Source: Azoarcus_F sp048158365
GTDB lineage: Bacteria > Pseudomonadota > Gammaproteobacteria > Burkholderiales > Rhodocyclaceae
Assembly: GCA_048158365.1 (NCBI GenBank)
Contig: JBLLNL010000002.1
Length of the DNA stretch: 64,000 bases
Direction: 5' to 3' (one strand)
Under the pieces are notes generated by a model, which was given only the letters and a program-made list of their open reading frames with translations, was not told where the DNA came from and did no database searches. Positions within the stretch are counted from its first letter, which is position 1. Each line of letters begins with the position of its first letter. The position numbers and the translations under genes were made by a program. Below are positions 46,096-55,288 of the stretch, piece by piece.

Positions 46096-46926
46096 ATGAA
46101 TCGACCGCTGGACCTCGTTCCGATCGAGAGCGTCGAACAGATTGCGGCGGTGGTGCGCCTGTACGGCGAGCCGCTGCTCGAGCTTCCCAAGGATCTTTAC
46201 ATTCCGCCGGATGCGCTGGAGGTCATTCTCGACGCGTTCGAGGGGCCGCTGGATCTGTTGCTGTATCTGATCCGGAAATCGAACCTGGACATCCTCGACA
46301 TTCCGATGGCGCCGCTGACGGCACAGTATCTTGTCTATGTCGAGGCGATGCGCAGACACAATCTGGAACTCGCCGCTGACTATCTGTTGATGGCCGCGAT
46401 GCTGCTCGAGATCAAGTCGCGGATGCTGCTGCCGCGACCGTCTCGCGACACCGCGGACGACGAGAATGATCCGCGCGCAGAACTGGTGCGACGGCTGCTG
46501 GAATACGAGCAGATGAAGATGGCGTCGATTCGGCTGGACATGGTGTCCAGAGTCGGGCGCGACTTCGAACGGGTGGGTGTGTTCGTCGCTGAAAAGCTGG
46601 TCGAGCGACACCCCGAGGTCAGTCTTCACGACCTTCAGCTGGCGTGGCTGAATGTGATCAGGAAGGTGCGCCTGACCCGGCATCACACCGTCAAACGTGA
46701 TGAACTGTCGGTGCGGGAGCACATGAGCACCATTCTCCGGCGGCTGTCCGGTGGTGCTTTCATCGTGTTCGACAGCCTGTTCGAGCCCCGACTCGGTGCG
46801 CCTAGCCTGGTGGTGTGTTTCCTGGCCGTGCTCGAACTGGTCAAGGAACGGCTCGTCGATTTGTCGCAGAACGAGCCGTTCTCGCCGATTTACGTCAGAC
46901 TAGCGGATGCGCCCGGACACGCCTGA
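46096..46926 (+). CDS. scpA: Segregation and condensation protein A
   Basis: 276 residues. N-terminal Smc-neck binding region with FEGPLDLLLYLIRKSNLDILDIPMAPLTAQYL and YLLMAAMLLEIKSRMLLPRP is typical, C-terminal winged helix follows. Kleisin of the Smc-ScpAB condensin. Overlaps scpB by 20 nt. Confidence 0.95.
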   Translation: MNRPLDLVPIESVEQIAAVVRLYGEPLLELPKDLYIPPDALEVILDAFEGPLDLLLYLIRKSNLDILDIPMAPLTAQYLVYVEAMRRHNLELAADYLLMAAMLLEIKSRMLLPRPSRDTADDENDPRAELVRRLLEYEQMKMASIRLDMVSRVGRDFERVGVFVAEKLVERHPEVSLHDLQLAWLNVIRKVRLTRHHTVKRDELSVREHMSTILRRLSGGAFIVFDSLFEPRLGAPSLVVCFLAVLELVKERLVDLSQNEPFSPIYVRLADAPGHA

Positions 46927-47500
46927 AGGCTGCAAGCGCATCATCGAGGCGGCGCTGCTGGCCGCCGGTGCGCCGCTGTCGGTGACGCAGTTGCGCAGAT
47001 TGTTCGACCCGGATCCGGGTGGGGATCTGGTGCGCCGGTTGCTTGACGAACTCAGGCAGGACTGGGAGAGCCGCGGGGTGGAACTGGTGCAGCTCGCTTC
47101 GGGCTGGCGGTTTCAGACCCGGCCGGAGTGCCAGCCGTACCTGGACCGATTGAAGGAAGAACGGGCGCCACGCTATTCCCGTGCGGTGCTTGAAACCCTG
47201 GCGATCATCGCCTACCGTCAGCCGGTGACGCGTGGAGACATCGAGGACATTCGCGGCGTGGCAGTGTCGCCCAACGTGATCAAGGCACTCGAATCGCGTG
47301 GCTGGATCGATGTCGTGGGTCATCGCGACACGCCCGGAAGGCCGGCGCTGTTTGCGACGACCCGTCAGTTCCTCGATGACCTCGGTCTGCGCACGCTGAC
47401 AGAATTGCCGGCTTTGACCGAAATTGAAAGGATCATGGATCTTGTCGAAAGCAAAGAAATCTCGCAGCCCCTTGCGTCCCCCGACGCGCAAAGCGACTGA
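46907..47500 (+). CDS. scpB: Segregation and condensation protein B
   Basis: 197 residues, two winged-helix domains (IIEAALLAAGAPLSVTQLRRLF, and YSRAVLETLAIIAYRQPVTRGDIEDIRGVAVSPNVIKALESRGWIDVVGHRDTPGRPALFATT). Dimeric partner of ScpA. The gene overlaps rluB by 59 bp if TTG 47442 is the rluB start. Confidence 0.95.
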   Translation: MRPDTPEGCKRIIEAALLAAGAPLSVTQLRRLFDPDPGGDLVRRLLDELRQDWESRGVELVQLASGWRFQTRPECQPYLDRLKEERAPRYSRAVLETLAIIAYRQPVTRGDIEDIRGVAVSPNVIKALESRGWIDVVGHRDTPGRPALFATTRQFLDDLGLRTLTELPALTEIERIMDLVESKEISQPLASPDAQSD

Positions 47501-48461
47501 GCCGTCGGAATCGGGACGGCATCGCCGACCGCCGGCGGAGACCGATGCGCGGATTGCGGCGCGTTCTGCGGATGATGCGGGTCAAGCCCGCCGGCCGGTC
47601 CCACGTGGTGGTCGGTCCTCACGCCATGAACCGGCGGTCGAGCCGGAACGACTGCAGAAGGTACTGGCGCAAATGGGCATCGGATCGCGTCGCGAGGTGG
47701 AGGAATGGATCACCGCTGGCAAGGTCCTGGTCAATGATCAGACTGCAACGCTCGGGCAGAAGATCGGGCCGGGTGATCGGGTCAAGTACAACGGAAAGCT
47801 GATTCCGCTGAAGTTCCAGACCCGCACGCCCCGCCTGCTGATCTATCACAAGCCGGAGGGAGAGATCGTGTCACGCGAGGATCCCGACGGGCGACCGACG
47901 GTGTTCGAACGCCTGCCGATCGTGCGCAAGGGACGCTGGATCGCGGTCGGTCGACTCGATTTCAACACTTCCGGTCTGTTGCTGTTCACCAACGACGGGA
48001 CACTGGCCAACCAGTTGATGCATCCGCGTTACGAACTCGAGCGTGAATACGCGGTAAGGCTGCTGGGTCAATTGACCGATGAGCAGATCGAGTCACTGAC
48101 CAGCGGCATCGAACTCGAGGACGGACCCGCACGATTCATCAGTCTCAGCGATGCCGGCGGCGAGGGCATCAATCATTGGTATCGCGTGAGCCTGATGGAG
48201 GGCCGAAATCGGGAGGTCCGGCGGATGTTCGAGGCCGTGGGATTGACGGTGAGCCGCCTGATGCGTGTGCGTTACGGGCCGGTTACCCTGCCGTCCCGGC
48301 TCAAGCGCGGGATGTGGATGGAACTGCCTGAGGAGGAGGTGTGTGCGATCGCCGGATTGCCTCGGCCCCGACAGCAGGCAGGCACGGGCGATGCCAGGAA
48401 GCGTCAGACGCGCGTTCACCGGACGGTTCCACGGACGGTTCCGGCTGGAAAGGAGCGTTGA
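47442..48461 (+). CDS. rluB: 23S rRNA pseudouridine-2605 synthase RluB
   Basis: 339 residues from TTG 47442 (TTG 47424 also possible; AAGGA precedes the first). After a ~57-residue basic disordered N-terminus come an S4 domain (RLQKVLAQMGIGSRREVEEWITAGKVLVND) and the catalytic block GRLDFNTSGLLLFTNDG with the active-site Asp. The C-terminal basic tail is also normal for this family. Overlaps scpB. Confidence 0.93.
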   Translation: MSKAKKSRSPLRPPTRKATEPSESGRHRRPPAETDARIAARSADDAGQARRPVPRGGRSSRHEPAVEPERLQKVLAQMGIGSRREVEEWITAGKVLVNDQTATLGQKIGPGDRVKYNGKLIPLKFQTRTPRLLIYHKPEGEIVSREDPDGRPTVFERLPIVRKGRWIAVGRLDFNTSGLLLFTNDGTLANQLMHPRYELEREYAVRLLGQLTDEQIESLTSGIELEDGPARFISLSDAGGEGINHWYRVSLMEGRNREVRRMFEAVGLTVSRLMRVRYGPVTLPSRLKRGMWMELPEEEVCAIAGLPRPRQQAGTGDARKRQTRVHRTVPRTVPAGKER

Positions 48462-48535
48462 CGGGTCGGGAGCATCGCGTCGGTCCCGGTGGGTGCGTTC
48501 CCAGTCCGGTAGGCCGGCCCGCCCCGGTGGGTGCG

Positions 48536-48556
48536 CCCGCTTTACGGCGGGTCGTT
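48536..48556 (+). terminator. Weak intrinsic terminator after rluB
   Basis: CCCGC-TTTACG-GCGGG, then a short T-rich TCGTTT, 75 nt after the rluB stop. Weak stem and short T-run. A 13-bp direct repeat CCCGGTGGGTGCG (48485 and 48523) lies just before it. Function is only possible. Confidence 0.35.
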
Positions 48557-48573
48557 TGCGTTCAGACGCAAAA

Positions 48574-48602
48574 TTGCCTGCGGCGCACTTCAGGGTTATA
48601 AT
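48574..48602 (+). promoter_or_regulatory. Sigma-70 promoter of the rimP-nusA-infB operon
   Basis: -35 TTGCCT (48574-48579), 17-nt spacer and a perfect TATAAT -10 (48597-48602). Start of transcription would be near 48609, giving a ~93-nt leader before rimP. Confidence 0.8.
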
Positions 48603-48613
48603 CGAAAAGCTTT

Positions 48614-48645
48614 GATGGGGCACTTAGGTGCTCGCATCATTTTTT
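48614..48645 (+). terminator. Leader hairpin 1 with T-run (attenuator-like)
   Basis: GATG-gg-GCAC-TTAG-GTGC-tcg-CATC followed by ATTTTTT, only ~10 nt after the predicted transcription start. The two-step stem plus T-run looks like an intrinsic terminator in the rimP leader. Confidence 0.5.
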
Positions 48646-48666
48646 CCGGTTGGGATCAACAGGGAT

Positions 48667-48690
48667 GGGCGTTTCGCCCTTTTTTTATTT
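48667..48690 (+). terminator. Leader hairpin 2 with T-run, immediately before rimP (rimP-leader attenuator)
   Basis: GGGCG-TTT-CGCCC followed by a run of T, ending ~12 nt before the rimP ATG (48702). The gene's ribosome site would be in or just past the terminator. A rimP leader attenuator is described for Gammaproteobacteria; two terminator-like hairpins suggest control of the operon, possibly by NusA itself. No antiterminator fold was computed. Confidence 0.65.
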
Positions 48691-48701
48691 GTGGGTCTGG
48701 A

Positions 48702-49130
48702 ATGGACGTCGAACGACTGATCGAACAGGTTGCCGCCGGCCTCGGGTACGAACTGGTCGATATCGAGCTGTCGCCGAAGGGGCGCTTGATCCGCGTATTC
48801 ATCGATATCGAGCGGGGGATCAACGTGGACGATTGTGCCGCGGTGAGCAATCAGTTGTCGCGGGTCTTCGAGGTCGAGAACGTGGATTACGACCGTCTCG
48901 AGGTATCGTCGCCGGGGCTGGATCGGCCCCTGAAGAAAGCCGCCGATTTCGAACGCTTCGCAGGGTCCGAAATTCAGTTGCGACTCAGCATGCCCATGGG
49001 CAACCAACGTAACTTCGTCGGGGTGCTGAGTGGATTGGTCGATGGCAAGGTTTTGTTGCGTACAGATAAGGGCGAACTGTCGTTCGCATTCGAAGAAATC
49101 GAAAAAGCACGCCTGGTTCCCAGGTTTTGA
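48702..49130 (+). CDS. rimP: Ribosome maturation factor RimP
   Basis: 142 residues. Pattern ERLIEQVAAGLGYELVDIELSPKGRLIRVFIDIERGINVDDCAAVSNQLSRVFE...YDRLEVSSPGLDRPLKKAADFERF is RimP (30S assembly). ATG 48702 is preceded by TCTGG, a weak ribosome site. First gene of the operon. Confidence 0.95.
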   Translation: MDVERLIEQVAAGLGYELVDIELSPKGRLIRVFIDIERGINVDDCAAVSNQLSRVFEVENVDYDRLEVSSPGLDRPLKKAADFERFAGSEIQLRLSMPMGNQRNFVGVLSGLVDGKVLLRTDKGELSFAFEEIEKARLVPRF

Positions 49131-49156
49131 GCACTTGGATGTGGAGGTTTTGATAG

Positions 49157-50632
49157 ATGAGCCGCGAAATACTGCTGCTTGTGGATGCGCTGGCGCGCGA
49201 GAAGAACGTCGATAAGGACGTCGTTTTTGCCGCGCTCGAATCAGCACTGGCGTCCGCAACCAAGAAGCGCATTCACGACGACGCGGACGTGCGGGTCACG
49301 ATCGATCGAGAGACCGGCGATTACGAGTCGGCGCGACGCTGGCTGGTGATGTCGGACGAGGACGTCGTGAACGATGAAGCCGAGATGGGCATCATCGATG
49401 CGCGCGACGTGGTGCCCGACATCCAGATCGGTGAATACATCGAGGAGCCCCTCGAGCCGATCGACTTCGGCCGGGTGGGTGCACAGGCGGCCAAGCAGGT
49501 GATTCTGCAGCGCATTCGCGACGCGGAGCGGGAGCAGGTCCTCAACGATTTCCTGGAACGCAACGAGCACCTCGTGTCAGGTTCGATCAAGCGGATGGAG
49601 CGCGGCAATGCGATCATCGAGGTCGGCCGACTGGAGGCGGTCATCCCGCGCGATCAGATGATCCCACGGGAGAACCTTCGGGTCGGTGACCGGGTCAGGG
49701 CTTTTCTGCTTCGTATCGACCGCAGTGCGCGTGGTCCTCAGTTGATCCTGTCGCGCACGTCTGCGGACTTTCTCGGCAAGTTGTTCGAACTGGAAGTACC
49801 CGAGATCGAGGAGGGTCTGCTCGAGGTCAAGGCCTGCGCCAGGGATCCGGGCCTGCGCGCCAAGATCGCGGTGCAGTCTCACGATCAGCGCATCGATCCG
49901 ATCGGCACGTGCGTCGGCCTGCGTGGCTCCAGGGTGACGGCGGTGCGCAACGAGATTGCCGGCGAGCAGATCGACATCATCGTCTGGTCGGCCGATCCGG
50001 CACAGTTCGTGATCGCGGCCCTGCAGCCGGCCGAAGTGGTGTCCATCGTCGTCGATGAAGAAAACCACAGCATGGATGTCGTGGTCGACGAGAACAATCT
50101 GGCGATCGCGATCGGTCGGAGCGGGCAGAACGTCAAGCTGGCGTCCGAACTCACCGGCTGGACTATCAATCTGATGAGCGAGGAAGAGTCTGCCCAGAAG
50201 ACGGACGCCGAGCGTCATGAGTTGCGCGAGCTCTTCATGACCAAGCTCGACGTGGACGAGGAATTGGCGGATATCCTGATCGACGAGGGTTTCACGTCGC
50301 TCGAGGAGATTGCCTATGTCCCGCTCGCCGAGATGCTGGAGATCGAAGCCTTCGACGAAGAGACGGTCAACGAGCTCAGGGACCGGTCGCGCAACGTCTT
50401 GCTGACCGAGGCCATCGTCACCGAGGAACAGCTCGAGAAGGTCACCGACGAGCTTCTGAACCTCGAAGGTATGGACAAGACACTGGCCGCCACGCTGGCA
50501 CAGAACGCCATTCGCACGCGCGATGATCTGGCTGACCTGGCGGTTGACGAACTGGTCGAGATCACCGGAATCGATGCCGAGCGTGCGGCTGCGCTGATAT
50601 CGGTTGCGCGTGCGCACTGGTTCGAAGAATGA
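49157..50632 (+). CDS. nusA: Transcription termination/antitermination protein NusA
   Basis: 491 residues (E. coli 495). N-terminal RNAP-binding domain (MSREILLLVDALAREKNVDKDVVFAALESALASATKK), S1 domain, two KH domains (GTCVGLRGSRVTAVRNEI; AIGRSGQNVKLASELTGW), and two C-terminal helix-hairpin-helix acidic repeats (LADILIDEGFTSLEEIAYVPLAEML; ALLNLEGMD-like). All NusA parts are present. Confidence 0.97.
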   Translation: MSREILLLVDALAREKNVDKDVVFAALESALASATKKRIHDDADVRVTIDRETGDYESARRWLVMSDEDVVNDEAEMGIIDARDVVPDIQIGEYIEEPLEPIDFGRVGAQAAKQVILQRIRDAEREQVLNDFLERNEHLVSGSIKRMERGNAIIEVGRLEAVIPRDQMIPRENLRVGDRVRAFLLRIDRSARGPQLILSRTSADFLGKLFELEVPEIEEGLLEVKACARDPGLRAKIAVQSHDQRIDPIGTCVGLRGSRVTAVRNEIAGEQIDIIVWSADPAQFVIAALQPAEVVSIVVDEENHSMDVVVDENNLAIAIGRSGQNVKLASELTGWTINLMSEEESAQKTDAERHELRELFMTKLDVDEELADILIDEGFTSLEEIAYVPLAEMLEIEAFDEETVNELRDRSRNVLLTEAIVTEEQLEKVTDELLNLEGMDKTLAATLAQNAIRTRDDLADLAVDELVEITGIDAERAAALISVARAHWFEE

Positions 50633-50645
50633 AGGGAGGGAATCA

Positions 50646-53576
50646 ATGGATGAGATGAGCGTTACTCAGTTCGCCGGCGAATTGAAGATGCCGGCAACGG
50701 TGCTGCTCGAGCAGCTCCAACGCGCGGGTGTGCTCAAGACCGGTGCCGAGGACTTGCTGACAGAACAGGACAAGGCGAGACTGCTCGAGTACCTGCGTCG
50801 CTCTCATGGAGAGACCCGGCCCAAGGGCAAGATCACGCTTACAAGGCGTGAGACATCGGAGATCCGTGCGACCGATTCGACTGGACGCGCCCGTACGGTG
50901 CAGGTCGAGGTGCGCAAGAAGCGGGTCTTCGTCAAGCGCGACGAACTGATCGCCGAGGCAAGCGCGGCAGAAGTGCCGTCCGACGTGGATGAAGCGCCTG
51001 CGCCGGTCGTGGAGGCACCCGAGTCTGCGGTGATGGAGTCGGCGCATATAGAGCCGGTCACGGCGGAGGCGCTTGCGCCGGTGCCCGAGGCGACGCCCCC
51101 TGCATCCGAACCGGTGGTCGCTCGGGAGCCGGTGGTCGAAGCGGTCGAACCGTCCAAGTCCGAACCCGAACAGCCCGAACCGATCGCCACGGAAGCGGCC
51201 AAGCCGGAAGCCGAACAGCCCGAACCGATCGCCGCGGAAGCGGCCAAGCCGGAAGCCGAACAGCCCGAACCGATCACCGTGGAAGGGGCCAAGCCGGAAG
51301 CCGAACAGGCACAAGCGACCGATGTTGCGCCGGCTGTGACCACCAAACGGCGTGTGCGTGGCGTGGCACCATCGATTCTCTCCGATGAGGAAATCGCAGC
51401 CCGCAACCGCGAGGATATGCGGCATCGGGAATTGCGGGCGCGTCAGGAGGCCGATCTGAAGGCCCGGCAGGAACGCGAGGCAGCGGCAATTGCCGCACGC
51501 GCGGCCGCCGAGCAGCGTAAAGTCGAGGAAGCGGCGCGTGCGAGCCAGCCAACCGAAGTCGAAGCGGTCAAGCCGGCGGTCAAGGGGCCGACGGGGACGC
51601 TGCATCGACCGGCTCGCACCGACGACAAGGGGCCCGCAAAGGACGCCAAACGTGGCGCACGCGCAGTCGTGACCGAGGATGTCTCCAAGCGGCGCGGACT
51701 CAAGACGCGCGGAGAGGTCGGGGGTGCGGCGGCATCGTGGCGCGGTGCGCGAGGAGGCGGCCGCGGCGGTCGCGGCAGTCAGCGCGACCAGAAGAGCTTC
51801 CAGACACCGGTCGAGCCGATCACGCGCGACGTACACGTGCCCGAGACGGTCACGGTGGCCGATCTCGCGCACAAGATGTCGGTCAAGGCTGCCGAGGTCA
51901 TCAAGGTCCTGATGAAGATGGGATCGATGGTCACGATCAACCAGGTGCTGGACCAGGAAACCGCGATGATCGTGGTCGAGGAGATGGGCCACAAGGCCTT
52001 TGCGGCCAAGCTGGACGATCCGGACGCCTTCCTCGACAGCCCGGAAGCGCATCACGATGCGACCCTCGTGCCGCGTCCTCCGGTCGTCACGGTGATGGGT
52101 CACGTCGATCACGGCAAGACCTCGTTGCTGGACTACATCCGGACCGCCAAGGTTGCAGCCGGTGAAGCAGGCGGAATCACGCAGCACATCGGCGCTTATC
52201 ATGTCGAGACGCCCCGCGGCATGGTGACCTTCCTGGATACGCCGGGTCACGCAGCCTTCACGGCAATGCGTGCCCGTGGCGCCAAGGCCACCGACATCGT
52301 GATCCTCGTGGTCGCTGCGGACGACGGGGTCATGCCGCAGACGCGCGAGGCGATTCACCATGCCAAAGCGGCGAACGTGCCGCTGGTGGTCGCGGTGAAC
52401 AAGATCGACAAGCCCGAGGCCAACCCCGAACGCGTCAAGCAGGAACTCGTTTCCGAAGGCGTGCTGCCGGAAGAGTATGGCGGCGAAGTGATGTTCACCC
52501 ATGTGTCCGCCAAGACTGGTCAGGGCATCGATGACCTGCTCGAGGCGATCCTGTTGCAGGCCGAAGTGCTCGAACTGACCGCTCCGGTGGATACACCCGC
52601 CAAGGGTCTGATCATCGAGGCCCGACTCGACAAGGGCCGGGGTCCGGTCGCGTCACTGCTGGTGCAGTCCGGCACCTTGCGCAAGGGCGACAATGTGCTG
52701 GTCGGTGCCACGTTCGGCCGTGTCCGCGCGATGCTGGACGAGAACGGCAAGACGATCGACGAGGCGGGTCCATCGATCCCGGTCGAGATCCTCGGGCTGT
52801 CCGATGTGCCCGCTGCCGGAGACGAGGCAATCGCGCTTGCCGATGAGAAGAAGGCACGCGAGATCGCATTGTTCCGCCAGGGCAAGTACCGCGACGTGAA
52901 ACTTGCCAAGCAGCAGGCCGCCAAACTCGAGAACATCTTCGATCAGATGGGCGAAGCCGAGATCAAGGCACTGCCATTGATCGTCAAGGCGGACGTGCAG
53001 GGATCGCAGGAAGCCTTGGTCCAGTCGCTGAACAAGTTGTCCACCGACGAGGTGCGCGTCAACGTCATTCACGGTGCAGTCGGCGGCATCACCGAGTCCG
53101 ACGTCAACCTCGCCCAGGCTTCGGGCGCGGTCATCATCGGCTTCAACACCCGGGCCGATGCCGGCGCGCGCAAGCTCGCCGAGACTTTCGGTGTCGATAT
53201 CCGTTACTACAACATCATCTACGATGCGGTGGACGAGGTTAAGGCCGCGTTGTCCGGCATGCTGTCGCCGGAGAAGCGCGAGAACATCATCGGCCTCGTG
53301 GAGGTTCGCCAGGTGTTCCGCGTGCCGAAAATCGGCGCGGTCGCGGGTTGCTACGTGAAGGAAGGCCTGATCAAACGCGGATCGCTGGTGCGCGTGCTGC
53401 GGAACAACCTGGTCATCCATGGTGGCGTGCTGGATTCGCTCAAGCGCTTCAAGGACGATGTGAAGGAGGTTCGGGCAGGATTCGAGTGCGGTCTTTCGAT
53501 TCGCAATTACAACGACATCGTCGAGGGTGACCAGCTCGAAGTCTACGAGATTCAGGAAATCGCGCGGACGCTCTGA
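50646..53576 (+). CDS. infB: Translation initiation factor IF-2
   Basis: 976 residues from ATG 50646 (GGAGGGAATC before it). N-terminal IF2N domain (SVTQFAGELKMPATVLLEQLQRAGV), a long charged linker with three 45-bp repeats, a second IF2N (VTVADLAHKMSVKAAEVIKVLMKMG), then GTPase motifs GHVDHGKTS, DTPGHAAF and NKIDKP, domains II-IV to the C-terminus. Delivers fMet-tRNA to the 30S subunit. Confidence 0.97.
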   Translation: MDEMSVTQFAGELKMPATVLLEQLQRAGVLKTGAEDLLTEQDKARLLEYLRRSHGETRPKGKITLTRRETSEIRATDSTGRARTVQVEVRKKRVFVKRDELIAEASAAEVPSDVDEAPAPVVEAPESAVMESAHIEPVTAEALAPVPEATPPASEPVVAREPVVEAVEPSKSEPEQPEPIATEAAKPEAEQPEPIAAEAAKPEAEQPEPITVEGAKPEAEQAQATDVAPAVTTKRRVRGVAPSILSDEEIAARNREDMRHRELRARQEADLKARQEREAAAIAARAAAEQRKVEEAARASQPTEVEAVKPAVKGPTGTLHRPARTDDKGPAKDAKRGARAVVTEDVSKRRGLKTRGEVGGAAASWRGARGGGRGGRGSQRDQKSFQTPVEPITRDVHVPETVTVADLAHKMSVKAAEVIKVLMKMGSMVTINQVLDQETAMIVVEEMGHKAFAAKLDDPDAFLDSPEAHHDATLVPRPPVVTVMGHVDHGKTSLLDYIRTAKVAAGEAGGITQHIGAYHVETPRGMVTFLDTPGHAAFTAMRARGAKATDIVILVVAADDGVMPQTREAIHHAKAANVPLVVAVNKIDKPEANPERVKQELVSEGVLPEEYGGEVMFTHVSAKTGQGIDDLLEAILLQAEVLELTAPVDTPAKGLIIEARLDKGRGPVASLLVQSGTLRKGDNVLVGATFGRVRAMLDENGKTIDEAGPSIPVEILGLSDVPAAGDEAIALADEKKAREIALFRQGKYRDVKLAKQQAAKLENIFDQMGEAEIKALPLIVKADVQGSQEALVQSLNKLSTDEVRVNVIHGAVGGITESDVNLAQASGAVIIGFNTRADAGARKLAETFGVDIRYYNIIYDAVDEVKAALSGMLSPEKRENIIGLVEVRQVFRVPKIGAVAGCYVKEGLIKRGSLVRVLRNNLVIHGGVLDSLKRFKDDVKEVRAGFECGLSIRNYNDIVEGDQLEVYEIQEIARTL
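51168..51302 (+). repeat. Three 45-bp tandem repeats in infB (15-residue units)
   Basis: Units start at 51168, 51213 and 51258, each coding about EQPEPIxxExAKPEA. A partial fourth unit (EQAQ) follows. The first two differ by one base pair block (ACG vs GCG), so they arose recently. They lengthen the disordered IF2 linker, known to vary between species. Confidence 0.85.
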
Positions 53577-53959
53577 TGCCAAAGGAATATTCCCGCAGTC
53601 AGCGTGTCGTTGAACAGATTCGCCGCGAGTTGGCGGAACTGATCCGGACAGAGGTGAAGGATCCCCGGGTGGGATTCATCACTCTGACCGATGTCGAGAT
53701 CACGCCGGATTATGCGCATGCGAAGGTCTATTTCACGTCCATGCAGGGGTCGGATGGCGTGGACGAGATTCTGGTCGGGCTGCGTCGCGCGAGCGGTTTT
53801 CTGCGTCGCGAACTCGGTCGGCGCGTCCGGATTCACACCACGCCCGAACTGCATTTCCATTACGACAAGTCGGTCGAGGAAGGCAGTCGGCTGTCGCGGC
53901 TGATCGACGAGGTCGTTCGCGAGGACGAGTCACGGGCGCACGAGCGCGACGACAACTGA
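53576..53959 (+). CDS. rbfA: 30S ribosome-binding factor A
   Basis: 127 residues. Pattern SQRVVEQIRRELAELIRTEVKDPRVGFITLTDVEITPDYAHAKVYFT...LRRASGFLRRELGRRVRIHTTPELHFHYDKSVEEGSRLSRLIDE is RbfA. Its start overlaps the infB stop by one base. KH-fold protein for 16S maturation. Confidence 0.96.
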   Translation: MPKEYSRSQRVVEQIRRELAELIRTEVKDPRVGFITLTDVEITPDYAHAKVYFTSMQGSDGVDEILVGLRRASGFLRRELGRRVRIHTTPELHFHYDKSVEEGSRLSRLIDEVVREDESRAHERDDN

Positions 53960-53960
53960 C

Positions 53961-54866
53961 ATGCAGCGGAGGATTCAGCGTCGCCAGGTCGATGGAGTCC
54001 TGTTGCTCGACAAGCCCGCGGGCATGACGTCGAACACTGCGCTGCAAAGGTGCCGACGAATGCTCAATGCCGCCAAGGCGGGGCACACCGGAACGCTCGA
54101 TCCGATGGCGACCGGGCTTTTGCCATTGACCTTTGGCGAGGCCACCAAGTTCTCGCAGATGCTGCTCGATGCCGACAAGACCTACGAGGCGACGCTGGTG
54201 TTCGGCGTGGAAACCGATACCGGCGATGCCGACGGTAAGAGCATCGCCGTCGCCGAGGGGGTTGTCGAAGGCGATTCGCTCGGGCGGGTATTGACGGGGT
54301 TCGTCGGCGAGATCGAGCAGATTCCACCGATGTACTCGGCGCTCAAGCGCGATGGCAAGCCGCTGTACGAATACGCCAGGGCCGGGATCGAGGTCGAACG
54401 AACCCCGAGACGCGTGCGCATTCACAGCCTCGAACTCCTCCAGTTCGGTGGGGCGACCTGCGTGATCCGGGTCGCCTGCAGCAAGGGAACATATATCCGG
54501 ACCCTGGCCATGGACATCGGCGCGGCGCTGGGCTGTGGCGCGCATCTGTCGGCCTTGCGCCGTACGCGCATCGGGCCGTTCCGGATCGGGCAGGCGGTGT
54601 CGATGACCGATCTCGATGCGGCGTCGCTGGATGAGCGCGATGCGATGCTCGCACCTGTGGATGCGCTGGTGCGGCATCTGCCGCAGTTCGCGCTCGATGC
54701 GGAGCAGACCCGGGCCATCCTGTACGGCCAGTCGCTGAAGAACGTCAGCGGTTCGGCCGGACTGGTCCGTCTTTACGGTGACACGCGCTTTCTCGGGCTA
54801 GGGGAGTTTCGTCCGGATGGGGAGTTGTCGCCAAAACGTCTCGTCGCTTCTGCGGCCTGCAGCTAA
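53961..54866 (+). CDS. truB: tRNA pseudouridine-55 synthase
   Basis: 301 residues. Catalytic Asp in KAGHTGTLDPMATGLLPL; N-terminal GVLLLDKPAGMTSN and Ψ-synthase region YEATLVFGVETDTGDADG and C-terminal PUA. Modifies U55 of all tRNAs. 1-nt gap from rbfA. Confidence 0.97.
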   Translation: MQRRIQRRQVDGVLLLDKPAGMTSNTALQRCRRMLNAAKAGHTGTLDPMATGLLPLTFGEATKFSQMLLDADKTYEATLVFGVETDTGDADGKSIAVAEGVVEGDSLGRVLTGFVGEIEQIPPMYSALKRDGKPLYEYARAGIEVERTPRRVRIHSLELLQFGGATCVIRVACSKGTYIRTLAMDIGAALGCGAHLSALRRTRIGPFRIGQAVSMTDLDAASLDERDAMLAPVDALVRHLPQFALDAEQTRAILYGQSLKNVSGSAGLVRLYGDTRFLGLGEFRPDGELSPKRLVASAACS

Positions 54867-54880
54867 TTGGGCCGAAGTGA

Positions 54881-54910
54881 TTGAGTTTTATGCTGTGCGT
54901 TGGATATAAT
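54881..54910 (+). promoter_or_regulatory. Promoter of rpsO
   Basis: -35 TTGAGT (54881-54886), 18-nt spacer and perfect TATAAT (54905-54910), 43 bp before the rpsO ATG. In E. coli rpsO also has its own promoter. Confidence 0.75.
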
Positions 54911-54952
54911 TACGCGCTTCAAATCAGAAGATTCACACGAGTAAATAACCAC

Positions 54953-55222
54953 ATGGCTCTCGATACCGCACAAAAGTCGCAGATCGTTCAGGACTTTCAG
55001 CGCTCCCAGGGTGACACCGGATCTCCGGAAGTTCAGGTCGCGCTGCTCACCGCCCGCATCAACGGCCTGACAGGCCATTTCAAGGCCAATGCGAAGGATC
55101 ACCATTCGCGTCGCGGGCTGTTGAAGATGGTCAGCCAGCGTCGCAAGTTGCTCGACTATCTGAAGGGAAAGAACGCCGATAGCTACCGAAACCTGATCGA
55201 GCGCCTGGGCCTGCGCAAGTAA
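54953..55222 (+). CDS. rpsO: Ribosomal protein uS15
   Basis: 89 residues, standard length: DFQRSQGDTGSPEVQVALLTARINGLTGHFKANAKDHHSRRGLLKMVSQRRKLLDYLKGKNADSYRNLIERLGLRK. Binds 16S rRNA. ATG 54953 is preceded by AAATAACC with no clear Shine-Dalgarno; E. coli S15 represses its own translation via leader structure, not checked here. Confidence 0.98.
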   Translation: MALDTAQKSQIVQDFQRSQGDTGSPEVQVALLTARINGLTGHFKANAKDHHSRRGLLKMVSQRRKLLDYLKGKNADSYRNLIERLGLRK

Positions 55223-55288
55223 GCTGTCGGTTTCATCGACACTGATGTCGAACCCCGCAGCGCCAAGCAAGGCTCCCTGAGCGACTAC

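Noticed and set aside
48485..48535. 13-bp direct repeat CCCGGTGGGTGCG as insertion-site duplication
   Set aside because: Only 38 bp apart with no element between them; probably chance or slippage in GC-rich spacer.
51168..51302. CRISPR-like repeat array
   Set aside because: Units are directly adjacent without spacers and lie in frame inside infB.
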